Shown here piece after piece: positions 1-5,960 of a stretch of DNA of 12,013 bases (its first letter is position 1; every line of letters begins with the position of its first letter). Source of the stretch: DAOUAJ01 sp034433615 (GTDB lineage Bacteria; Chloroflexota; Anaerolineae; DUEN01); contig DAOUAJ010000153.1 in NCBI GenBank assembly GCA_034433615.1, positions 1 to 12,013 of the forward strand. The letters run 5' to 3'. The notes beneath the pieces were generated by a model. The model searched no databases and had not been told where the DNA came from. It was given only the letters and a program-made list of their open reading frames with translations. The position numbers and the translations under genes were made by a program.

Positions 1-5
1 AACCG

Positions 6-467
6 CTACGCCCGTTGAGCCACCTGTAACGCCAGTTCTGCCGTCGTCTCCGGCTTGACGTTGAGATCCGCCTCCATTAGCCGCCCTTCCTCGTCCACCG
101 CGAAGTGGCTGCGGATGATCCCCATGGTGGTCTTGCCGAACGATGACTTCTCTCCCCAGGCGCCGTAAGCTGCGGCCACCTGGTGATCCGGGTCCGAGAG
201 CAAGGTGAAGGGCAGATTGTACTTTTGCCGGAATTTGACCAGGTCCTCGACAGGGTCAGGGCTGATGCCAATCACTACAGCGTCACCGCCCTCAATGCGG
301 GGATAGGCATCTCGCACGGCACAGGCCTGCCTGGTGCAGCCCGGCGTGTCTGCTTTGGGGTAAAAGTACAACACCACTTTCTTGCCGCGAAAGTCCGATA
401 AGCTCACCTCCCGGCCATCATCTGCCTTAAGCCTGAAATTCGGCGCCATAGATCCAACGGTCAACAT
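6..467 (-). CDS. bcp: Thioredoxin-dependent peroxiredoxin, BCP/PrxQ type
   Basis: A complete 153-residue protein of normal length for bacterioferritin comigratory protein/PrxQ. It reduces hydrogen peroxide and organic hydroperoxides in the cytoplasm, with electrons from thioredoxin. The peroxidatic cysteine is C44 in the TPGCT motif and the resolving cysteine is C49, five residues later, which is the arrangement of atypical 2-Cys PrxQ proteins. The conserved arginine follows in the GIIRSHF segment near residue 117. The ATG at 467 is preceded by a strong AGGAGG ribosome-binding site (473-478). It is the last gene on the minus strand and is separated by about 390 bases from the dehydrogenase upstream, so it is probably transcribed on its own. 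The family call is secure; the physiological substrate is not visible. Confidence 0.95.
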   Translation of the reverse strand: MLTVGSMAPNFRLKADDGREVSLSDFRGKKVVLYFYPKADTPGCTRQACAVRDAYPRIEGGDAVVIGISPDPVEDLVKFRQKYNLPFTLLSDPDHQVAAAYGAWGEKSSFGKTTMGIIRSHFAVDEEGRLMEADLNVKPETTAELALQVAQRA

Positions 468-480
468 CGTTCCCTCCTGG

Positions 481-854
481 CATAAAGTGTAGTAAGGAGC
501 TCCAGATTTCCGAAGTTTGCCCTGGTCTGCTGTCCAGGGGAAGTCTGGGCCAGCATAGCATAAAGCATAGTGAACCTTCCAGCTTTTTTCTGTAACGCAG
601 CAGACTCTTCCGGTTTCAGCCTGCCCTCTTGTGCAGGGGAGCGGGGGAGTAAGGGAGCAGAGGAGAGATCACCCCTGCACCTTTTCACCCTGGCACCTCG
701 GCACCCCAGCGCAAGCGAGGGCCAGGAAGCCGATGGGCAGCCCGCCCTCGTCAGAGGGCCTGCTCTGGACGTTGTGCAGGCCAGGGGTCAGGAGACAGGC
801 CTCTCAGACGAAGGGCCAAGGTGTAGCCCAGGGAAAACCCGGAGGCTCTGCTGT
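481..854. other. Intergenic stretch with degenerate short repeats, no gene
   Basis: No open frame here has a recognisable protein, and all are low-complexity. The stretch contains a purine-rich run (about 636-665), a series of 'CACC'-containing decamer-like copies (about 670-707), a perfect 6-bp GC hairpin with a 4-base loop (744-759, GCCCTC/GAGGGC), and three near-copies of AGCATA (about 554-571). The hairpin lacks a T tract on either side, so a terminator call for the upstream dehydrogenase is weak. The promoter for the peroxiredoxin should lie here, but I see no convincing -35/-10 pair. Confidence 0.5.
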
Positions 855-1640
855 TCACCGCGCCAGCCAGCCGCCGTCCACCGGCACCACCGCGCCGTGC
901 ATGTAGTTGGACGCCTCGGACGCCAGGAACACGGCCACCCCTTTGAGGTCGTCCGGATCGCCCCAGCGGCCGGCCGGGATGCGCGCCAGAATGGCAGGAT
1001 ACCGCTGCGGATCCCGGCGCAGTGCCTCGGTGTTGCGGGTGACCATGTAGCCGGGGGCGATGGCGTTGACGTTGATCCTCAGCGCCGCCCACTCGTTGGC
1101 CAGTAGCCGCGTTAGTCCGGCCAGCCCACTCTTGCTGGCCGTGTAGGAGGGGACCAGGATGCCCCCCTGAAAGGAAAGGACCGAGGCGACGTTGATAATC
1201 TTGCCGCGGCTATGGCCTTCGGGGATGTCCGTGCGTCCCATAAAGTGCCGGGCTGCTGCCTGCGATAGGAAGAAAGCCGCCTTGAGGTTGACTTGCATCA
1301 CCTCATCCCAGTCCACTTCAGTGAACTCCAGCGCGGGCGTACGCCGGATGATGCCGGCATTGTTCACCAGGATGTCCAGCTTTCCCATCGCCGCCACCGC
1401 CTGCGCCACCAGCGCCTGCAGATCAGCCGGACCGGTCCGGGCCAGATCAGCCCGCAACGGCAGGAAGCGGCGTCCTAACGCCTCCACTGCTCGTTGCGTC
1501 TCCTGGTAACTTTCCCGGTACACACCCACGATGTCGGCGCCGGCCTCGGCCAGCCCCAGCGCGATGGCCTGCCCCAGCCCGCTGCCGGGGCCGGTCACCA
1601 TCGCCACTTTCCCATTCAGCCGGAATTGATCAAGGATCAT
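855..1640 (-). CDS. kduD: Short-chain dehydrogenase, KduD-like (2-deoxy-D-gluconate 3-dehydrogenase family)
   Basis: A classical short-chain dehydrogenase of 261 residues. The Rossmann cofactor motif TGPGSGLG is at residues 16-23, NNAG at 93-96, the catalytic serine near 153, and the YxxxK pair at Y166/K170. The C-terminal GAVVPVDGGW segment is usual for the KduD/FabG-like group. KduD enzymes reduce 2,5-diketo-3-deoxygluconate to 2-keto-3-deoxygluconate using NADH. Assignment to that substrate rests on the neighbour: the gene starts 4 bases after the stop of an IolB/KduI-family isomerase, so the two are almost certainly translationally coupled. An upstream extension to 1694 is open but overlaps the isomerase; the ATG at 1640 begins the family-typical MILDQFRLNGK. 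Another sugar or glucose dehydrogenase specificity is possible. Confidence 0.85.
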   Translation of the reverse strand: MILDQFRLNGKVAMVTGPGSGLGQAIALGLAEAGADIVGVYRESYQETQRAVEALGRRFLPLRADLARTGPADLQALVAQAVAAMGKLDILVNNAGIIRRTPALEFTEVDWDEVMQVNLKAAFFLSQAAARHFMGRTDIPEGHSRGKIINVASVLSFQGGILVPSYTASKSGLAGLTRLLANEWAALRINVNAIAPGYMVTRNTEALRRDPQRYPAILARIPAGRWGDPDDLKGVAVFLASEASNYMHGAVVPVDGGWLAR

Positions 1641-1644
1641 AGCA

Positions 1645-2421
1645 CTACGTCCGGAACTCTGGCTGTACATTGACGGCTGCCCAACTCCGGTCAACGGTGG
1701 GCCGCAAGGCTGTCAGGATCCACACGAAATTGATGCGATGGCCAGGCACGGCTACGTTGGGATGGTACCCCTTCTTAAGCACGACGGCATCCCCCTCGTA
1801 CACCGGCGCGACGAATTCGATCTGGTTCGAGCCGATGTAAGCTAATTGCAGGCCAAAGCCGGGTGCGGGCATATCGCAGTAGACGTAGATCTCCTCTTTG
1901 GTATCCGCGTGCTCGTGCGGCGGCCACGACGTCCAGTTGCCTGGCTCGCTGATTGTCACGCCCACCAGCAAACGCGAGGCGTCCACGTTCCGGTCAATCA
2001 ATTTGTAGATCGTACGCTGGAATGGCACCTGCCCGGAGACCATCACCAAGTCTGGCTCCCCTTTGACGCCGTCGAAGGGGATGAACTGGACGGCCCCCCT
2101 CTTCTCGGTGGGCGCTGCACATTCCAGAAAGTCCACCGATGTGGCCGTGCTCAGCGTGAGGCGCACGCCAGCGCCAGCGAAGAGGGAATCCCATTTTTTG
2201 AGGGTATATATCTGGCCGGCAGCCTCGATCGTCCCCGTACCGTTCATGCAGAGGATGACCACTTCCTCATCGCCGGTATGGAAAGTCACAGGAGTGTCGC
2301 CTGCTTTCAAGACCGTACGGCCGTAGGAGAGATATTCTAGGTCCGAGTTAGCTGGCGTGATCACGCGTCGCCGTCCCGTATGGCCGGCCGTGTTGCGGAA
2401 TAACATCCGATTCGTATTCAT
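1645..2421 (-). CDS. IolB/KduI-family cupin isomerase
   Basis: A 258-residue bicupin of the 5-deoxy-glucuronate isomerase (IolB)/5-keto-4-deoxyuronate isomerase (KduI) family. The metal site is visible as PPHEH (H169, H171), the acidic pair E176/E177 in KEEIYVY, and H220 in KKGYHP. The PPHEH...EEIY...GFGLQ...GYHP pattern is closer to IolB than to classical KduI. No other inositol genes are nearby, whereas a KduD-like dehydrogenase follows directly and a beta-glucuronidase precedes it, so a role in uronate isomerisation is more likely than inositol breakdown. The ATG at 2421 has AAGGAGG at 2429-2435. A GTG directly upstream (2424) is less well spaced. The family is secure; the substrate is inferred from context. 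Confidence 0.85.
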   Translation of the reverse strand: MNTNRMLFRNTAGHTGRRRVITPANSDLEYLSYGRTVLKAGDTPVTFHTGDEEVVILCMNGTGTIEAAGQIYTLKKWDSLFAGAGVRLTLSTATSVDFLECAAPTEKRGAVQFIPFDGVKGEPDLVMVSGQVPFQRTIYKLIDRNVDASRLLVGVTISEPGNWTSWPPHEHADTKEEIYVYCDMPAPGFGLQLAYIGSNQIEFVAPVYEGDAVVLKKGYHPNVAVPGHRINFVWILTALRPTVDRSWAAVNVQPEFRT

Positions 2422-2499
2422 CACACTGCCTCCTTATTCTCACGTCTTATGTCGTATAACCCGCCAGCGCGCTATGCAGAAATGGCTGCAATGAACCAG

Positions 2500-2565
2500 T
2501 TAATTAACCGGCAGCGCCAGAAAGCCACGCGTGGCATGGTCGGCGGGCAGGTCTTCTGCGTTCAT
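2500..2565 (-). CDS. Possible 21-codon micro-ORF overlapping the glucuronidase stop
   Basis: The beta-glucuronidase stop and an ATG overlap as TAATG, and GGAGG sits five bases upstream within the last glucuronidase codons. The frame encodes 21 residues beginning MNAEDLPADHATRG and ends in a TAA at 2500-2502, inside a TTAATTAA. The coupling signals are textbook, yet the product is very short and I recognise no family. It may be a leader peptide, or the preserved start of a lost downstream gene. Chance remains possible. Confidence 0.25.
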   Translation of the reverse strand: MNAEDLPADHATRGFLALPVN

Positions 2566-4301
2566 TACGCCCTCCACAACTCCCGCAGCCGATGAGCGGC
2601 CAGCTTAGGGCGCCGGTCGCGAGTAAACACTCCCTTGTAGTTCATGCCCCCCATACGGTGTACCGCCTGCCCTGTCTTGAAGTCGCACAGATTCCAGACA
2701 TGTTGCCCCACTACGTAAGGTTTGCTGTTCAGCACCTCGATGTAGCGGGTCAACATCTCCGCCTGGTATTCCTCGCTGAACATCTCTGGCGGCTGGGCGT
2801 GGCAGCCGGGGATGGTGTCCGCGCCGAACTCGGTCAGCAGCAGCGGTTTGGGATACTGCGCGTGCAGGGCGTCCAGCTCAGCCGACAGTTTGGCAATCCC
2901 GTGGTCCAGGCGGCCCCCCTCCGTGTACCAGCCGTAATAGCGGTTGAGGCATACCACGTCACAGAATTCGAACGCCTCCTCCAGCGCTCCCAGGTAACTC
3001 ACCACCGTCACCGGTCGCGTGGGATCCAGCGACTTCGTCAGGTCGTATAGCTCGCGGAAGAACGCCTTGGCCGCCGGCCGTTGGGAGTGCGGTTCATTGG
3101 CCAGGCTCCACATGACCACGCTGGGATGGTTCTTGTCACGGGCGATCAGTTCTTGCGTGTATTGACGGCATAATGCCAGTCGTCGCGCTAGTCCCTCTTC
3201 GTGGAAAAACAGCCCCACGGCCGGCGTCTCATCAATCACCAGGAAGCCCAGGCGGTCGGCCAGGTCCATCATCTGGTCGGAGTATGGATAGTGGGTCGTA
3301 CGGAAGGAGTTGGCCCCCACCCATTGCATCAGCGCGTAGTCTTTGACGATGACCGCCGGCACCAGGCCGCGCCCGGCCACCGGGAAATCTTCGTGACGAC
3401 CAAAGCCCTTGAGCACGATCGGCCGGCCGTTGAGAAGCAGCGCATCACCAGCGATGGCGATGGTGCGGATGCCGATGGGGAGCGTGTAACGGTCAAAGGC
3501 GGCCCCGCCTCGAACCAGCTCGACCGTCAGCTCGTACAGGTTGGGCGCTTCAGGCGACCACAACGCCGCGTCCGGCACCGTCAGCACGGCCTCCACCGTA
3601 TCGCCCGCGGCTGGCAACTCGGCCAAGGCCTCCACGCCGTGCCCGCGCAGGGCGAAGCGAGCGGTCGCCGGGTCCCCGGCCGTGCGATCCAGCCGGACGC
3701 GCACCAGGCCCCTATCCTCCACGATCTCCGTCACCACCGTCAGATCGGTGATGGCATCATGGGGAGTGGCATAGAGCAGGACCGGCCGCTGGATGCCGCA
3801 GAAGGGGAAGAAGTCGAAAGAACCGGGCGGGTAGCTGGAGCTGGCAAACGTGTCCAGGGGGTCAGGTGGAACGTTGCCGGGCGGCACGCGGTCGGGTGCC
3901 AGCTTGCCTTCAACCCGTACCACCAACACGTTGCCTTCCCGCCGGACATGCGGCGTGACGTCGAACTCGAAGGGCAGGTGGCCGCCCTCGTGTTGGCCCA
4001 GGTGGACACCGTTCAGCCACACCTCGGCCAGGTAGTTGACGGAATTGAAGCGCAGACGCACCTGCCGCTGTTCCCAGCTCCATGGCAGGTCAAAGCGGAT
4101 TTGATACCAAGCCAGGCCCAGATCATCGCGCCACTCTTCGAATTGATCGTTCCAACTGGCGGGGACGGCGATGGGACGGCCACCGGGGAAGCCATTGGGC
4201 CACCCTGCAACTTCGCCGGCTTCATCGGGATCGAAACGAAAGTCCCAGAATCCGGAGAGATCAATACTCTGACGTAACAGGTTGGACTGTGGATAGAGCA
4301 T
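2565..4301 (-). CDS. uidA: Beta-glucuronidase, glycoside hydrolase family 2
   Basis: A 578-residue GH2 enzyme with the usual order: N-terminal jelly-roll sugar-binding domain, immunoglobulin-like domain (about residues 180-285), and C-terminal TIM barrel. The acid/base glutamate is E403 in SLANEP and the nucleophile is E491 in LLTEFGAD. Near the C-terminus, NYK (N554, K556) within GGMNYKGVFTRDRRPK matches the N-x-K motif by which beta-glucuronidases bind the substrate carboxylate, which separates them from beta-galactosidases. It hydrolyses beta-D-glucuronides to glucuronate. No signal peptide is seen, so it is probably cytoplasmic. The ATG at 4301 follows GAGGTG with correct spacing; an open extension to 4355 is repeat-like intergenic sequence and was not used. 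A uronate isomerase and dehydrogenase follow downstream. Confidence 0.93.
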   Translation of the reverse strand: MLYPQSNLLRQSIDLSGFWDFRFDPDEAGEVAGWPNGFPGGRPIAVPASWNDQFEEWRDDLGLAWYQIRFDLPWSWEQRQVRLRFNSVNYLAEVWLNGVHLGQHEGGHLPFEFDVTPHVRREGNVLVVRVEGKLAPDRVPPGNVPPDPLDTFASSSYPPGSFDFFPFCGIQRPVLLYATPHDAITDLTVVTEIVEDRGLVRVRLDRTAGDPATARFALRGHGVEALAELPAAGDTVEAVLTVPDAALWSPEAPNLYELTVELVRGGAAFDRYTLPIGIRTIAIAGDALLLNGRPIVLKGFGRHEDFPVAGRGLVPAVIVKDYALMQWVGANSFRTTHYPYSDQMMDLADRLGFLVIDETPAVGLFFHEEGLARRLALCRQYTQELIARDKNHPSVVMWSLANEPHSQRPAAKAFFRELYDLTKSLDPTRPVTVVSYLGALEEAFEFCDVVCLNRYYGWYTEGGRLDHGIAKLSAELDALHAQYPKPLLLTEFGADTIPGCHAQPPEMFSEEYQAEMLTRYIEVLNSKPYVVGQHVWNLCDFKTGQAVHRMGGMNYKGVFTRDRRPKLAAHRLRELWRA

Positions 4302-4372
4302 GGAGCACCTCGCTGTGGTTCTTGGATCCTGAATCCTGCATTTTGGATCTCGCAACCGAGTAGAGGAACAAC

Positions 4373-4401
4373 AAACTCCAGCCCTGGACCGACTGGAGTT
4401 T
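4373..4401 (-). terminator. Rho-independent terminator of the tRNA operon
   Basis: On the minus strand, directly after the split tRNA, a perfect 9-bp stem (AAACTCCAG/CTGGAGTTT, 11-base loop) leads into a T-rich tail (TTTGTTGTT). It separates the tRNA operon from the beta-glucuronidase that starts at 4301. Confidence 0.75.
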
Positions 4402-4537
4402 TGGAGAGGACAATGGGCCCCCTCGGATTCGAACCGAGGACCAACCGGTTATGCATCCCACTACAGCTTTCGCTGCCCCTTTCGGGTTTGTGGGCTGGAC
4501 TATCCCTTCACCCCTGATTCAGGGGTGCCTGCCGTCT

Positions 4538-5143
4538 CTATATCAGGAGTGGATCTATCTTGTACCGCATAGTTGGAATGACATAGGGAGCAATGAGTTG
4601 AGCGAACCGTCGAGCTTGTTGCGTTCCCATGCGCAGACGCCACTTCCCCTTGCTCCGGTTAAGCCCAAACTGCAAGTTCCACACTTCGGCAAAGTACCGG
4701 ATAATGAGTTCGTCCTCGTCGCGCGAAAAATAGGTGTTCAGCCTGAGTTCGTAGGCATGCACTTTGCCCTTACGGTATTTAGCCGAGACCGAGCCATCAT
4801 CCATGTACCAAATTGCGATTCCTCTCGGATCTAGGTAGTCTAGAACCTTTCGCGTCACGTGCTTTGTGCCAGTTGGTTCATAAAACAGCTTATAAAGTCT
4901 CCGATAGAGTGGGCACTGACGTGTTTCAATCCGCACTCCAGGATAACCACTATTATTGAAGCGCACCACTTGAATGGGCGACTTTTGCAACTCTTCCAGC
5001 AACCCCACTTTGTAGCGCAGGTACGCTTCCTGGCGGATGCTGTGACGGATTGTGAGAGAATATCGCTGTACCCTAATGTGGGCATCTCCCAGCAACATAC
5101 CAACTACAGCAGCGCGTAAACTTCGACGAGACACAAGGTCCAT
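4538..5143 (-). CDS. LAGLIDADG homing endonuclease, intron-encoded
   Basis: A 201-residue protein with two LAGLIDADG motifs: VVGMLLGDA ending around D20 and IAIWYMDDG with D116 in the matching position. This is the single-chain, pseudo-symmetric form that cuts a long DNA site as a monomer, probably the LAGLIDADG_2-type subfamily. It would cleave intronless tRNA-Ile alleles and promote intron homing; a splicing (maturase) role is possible but not indicated. The gene lies on the tRNA strand, between the P7 5' strand and the P3 3' strand, and its last codons and stop overlap intron sequence next to P3. The ATG at 5143 follows AGGAG by ten bases. That Shine-Dalgarno falls in the stem CAGGAGU/ACUCCUG that closes the insertion. 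It looks intact. Confidence 0.9.
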   Translation of the reverse strand: MDLVSRRSLRAAVVGMLLGDAHIRVQRYSLTIRHSIRQEAYLRYKVGLLEELQKSPIQVVRFNNSGYPGVRIETRQCPLYRRLYKLFYEPTGTKHVTRKVLDYLDPRGIAIWYMDDGSVSAKYRKGKVHAYELRLNTYFSRDEDELIIRYFAEVWNLQFGLNRSKGKWRLRMGTQQARRFAQLIAPYVIPTMRYKIDPLLI

Positions 5144-5152
5144 CTACTAATT

Positions 5153-5159
5153 ACTCCTG
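5153..5159 (-). promoter_or_regulatory. Shine-Dalgarno of the LAGLIDADG gene inside an intron stem
   Basis: CAGGAGT on the minus strand at 5153-5159 contains the only good ribosome-binding site of the endonuclease gene. It is perfectly complementary to ACTCCTG at 4544-4550, at the 3' end of the same gene, and the stem can extend by three more pairs past one mismatch. When the intron is folded for splicing, this stem would bring P7 and P3 together and hide the ribosome-binding site. The pairing is seen; the regulatory effect is inferred. Confidence 0.5.
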
Positions 5160-5386
5160 GTATCAGTCTCTACACCTCCCCCATGGGTTTGGCTCGGGGT
5201 TACCATATCTACAGATCAGTACTTGACTCGATAATCTTGACAGGCTAAATCACCTATCAAAACCAATCTGGTCCAGTACATGCTATGCCCGCAGACTTAG
5301 GCTTCCCCGAATTTGGCAGGTATCACCTGGAGATTGCTCTCCAGGCAGCCCTTGACAGTAAGTCATATCAAGGGTATCATGCAGTT

Positions 5387-5782
5387 ATGAACATGACGTC
5401 TAACTGCATTATCTGTGGCGCTATATTACGGGGCAAACAGTCAAAATTCTGTTCGCTCGCCTGTAAGAATAAACACCACCAGAGTTATCCTGCTCAGAAA
5501 AGCAGAGGACTCGCCAGAAAACTGCAGCTCGTGGAAGCTGCTGGCGGTTGCTGTTCCATATGTGGCTACCATCGCAACTTGGCCGCATTGACCTTCCACC
5601 ACACCGATTCGTCAGAAAAGGACTTCAAACTTGATATGCGCTCTTTGTCGAATCGAACATTGAAATCGGTGCTTTCAGAGCTGGACAAGTGTATTCTGGT
5701 CTGTCACAACTGCCATGCTGAACTACATAACCCCCACCTCGACTTAGACTTACTGTCCCGAGCCGGTCGCTCTAACCGCTGA
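5387..5782 (+). CDS. HNH endonuclease, antisense gene within the intron P1 loop
   Basis: The only plus-strand gene in the window. It encodes 131 residues with an N-terminal zinc-ribbon-like motif (C7, C10, C22, C26) and an HNH domain: C56-x2-C59, LTFHH (H71, H72), then C106-x2-C109 and HAELH (H110, H114). The cysteine pairs should bind a structural zinc, and the histidines form the nuclease site. The frame is open back to 5285, but that part overlays P1-P4 of the intron; ATG 5387 is preferred (ATG 5393 is possible), with AGGG eleven bases upstream. The gene opposes the tRNA and LAGLIDADG gene and fills the extended P1 loop. Its last six codons and its TGA lie in the antisense of the tRNA 5' exon. 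It may be a homing enzyme or a passenger nuclease; its target is unknown. Confidence 0.85.
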   Translation: MNMTSNCIICGAILRGKQSKFCSLACKNKHHQSYPAQKSRGLARKLQLVEAAGGCCSICGYHRNLAALTFHHTDSSEKDFKLDMRSLSNRTLKSVLSELDKCILVCHNCHAELHNPHLDLDLLSRAGRSNR

Positions 5783-5797
5783 GCTAGGGGCCCACCA

Positions 5798-5873
5798 TGG
5801 AGCGGGAGACGGGACTCGAACCCGCGACCAACGGCTTGGAAGGCCGAGGCTCTACCACCTGAGCTACTCCCGC
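5798..5873 (-). tRNA. tRNA-Gly (UCC anticodon)
   Basis: A 76-nt cloverleaf with an acceptor stem of GCGGGAG paired to CTCCCGC, D arm GCTC/GAGC, anticodon loop CTTCCAA (anticodon UCC), T stem GCGGG/CCCGT with one G-U pair, discriminator T, and an encoded CCA at 5798-5800. The outermost anticodon-stem pair is U-U. It lies one base after tRNA-Pro and four bases before tRNA-Ile, so the three are cut from one transcript. Confidence 0.95.
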
Positions 5874-5874
5874 C

Positions 5875-5951
<77 letters not shown>

Positions 5952-5960
5952 GACACTGTA

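Larger units (their letters stand above)
4454..5760 (-). ncRNA. Group I intron (IC3-like) in tRNA-Ile(CAU), 1307 nt
   Basis: The intron interrupts the anticodon loop between U33 and C34, with U before the 5' splice site and a terminal G. Pairings seen: P1, exon CGGCU (5761-5765) with guide GGCUG (5346-5350), ending in the U-G pair; P1 extension of 11 perfect pairs (5747-5757 with 5354-5364); P2 hairpin with a GCAA loop (5326-5345); P3 (5315-5320 with 4528-4533); P4 (5305-5309 with 5195-5199); P5 extended by an 8-bp hairpin; P7 (5165-5168 with 4498-4501); P8 (4509-4527); P9 (4490-4494 with 4457-4461) with P9.1 and P9.2 (4477-4486, 4464-4475). Core strings such as GGTGTAGAGACT and AAAGCTGTAG...GGGATG recall the Azoarcus tRNA-Ile and Anabaena tRNA-Leu introns. 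It should self-splice, and it carries two endonuclease genes. Confidence 0.93.
4414..5793 (-). tRNA. tRNA-Ile2 (CAU anticodon), split by a group I intron
   Basis: The 5' exon is 5761-5793 and the 3' exon is 4414-4453. Joined, they give a 73-nt cloverleaf: acceptor stem GGGCCCC/GGGGCCC (perfect), D arm GCTC/GAGC, anticodon stem ACCGG/CCGGT with loop CTCATAA, T stem CTCGG/CCGAG, discriminator A. The anticodon is CAU. The first pair is G-C, which excludes initiator tRNA-Met. The anticodon loop, D loop and variable loop (TTGGTC) resemble E. coli ileX, so AUA-reading tRNA-Ile2, whose C34 would be modified to lysidine by TilS, is the best call; elongator tRNA-Met is the alternative. CCA is not encoded (TTG follows), unlike in its two neighbours. 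It is the third gene of the Pro-Gly-Ile operon, four bases after tRNA-Gly. Confidence 0.85.

Noticed and set aside
630..665. G-quadruplex
   Set aside because: Only three runs of three or more G are present, so a three-tetrad quadruplex is not supported.
570..1106. A 178-codon plus-strand frame and neighbours in the intergenic gap
   Set aside because: Low-complexity composition, runs into the antisense of the dehydrogenase, and shows no conserved motif.
3201..4277. A 358-codon plus-strand open frame
   Set aside because: It lies opposite the beta-glucuronidase, whose catalytic motifs are clear. The antisense product is rich in H, R, Q and G with no recognisable motif; it is a GC-rich shadow.
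4302..4355. N-terminal extension of the beta-glucuronidase by 18 codons
   Set aside because: It has no ribosome-binding site, is repeat-like intergenic sequence, and the ATG at 4301 has a good Shine-Dalgarno.
5285..5386. N-terminal extension of the HNH gene by 34 codons
   Set aside because: This part is intron core (P1 guide, P2, P3, P4) constrained as RNA, and the zinc motif begins just after ATG 5387.
5144..5386. A dedicated plus-strand promoter for the HNH gene (TTGACA at 5237-5242, TTGACT at 5223-5228)
   Set aside because: No matching -10 box lies at the right distance; the segment is accounted for by the intron P4-P5 region.
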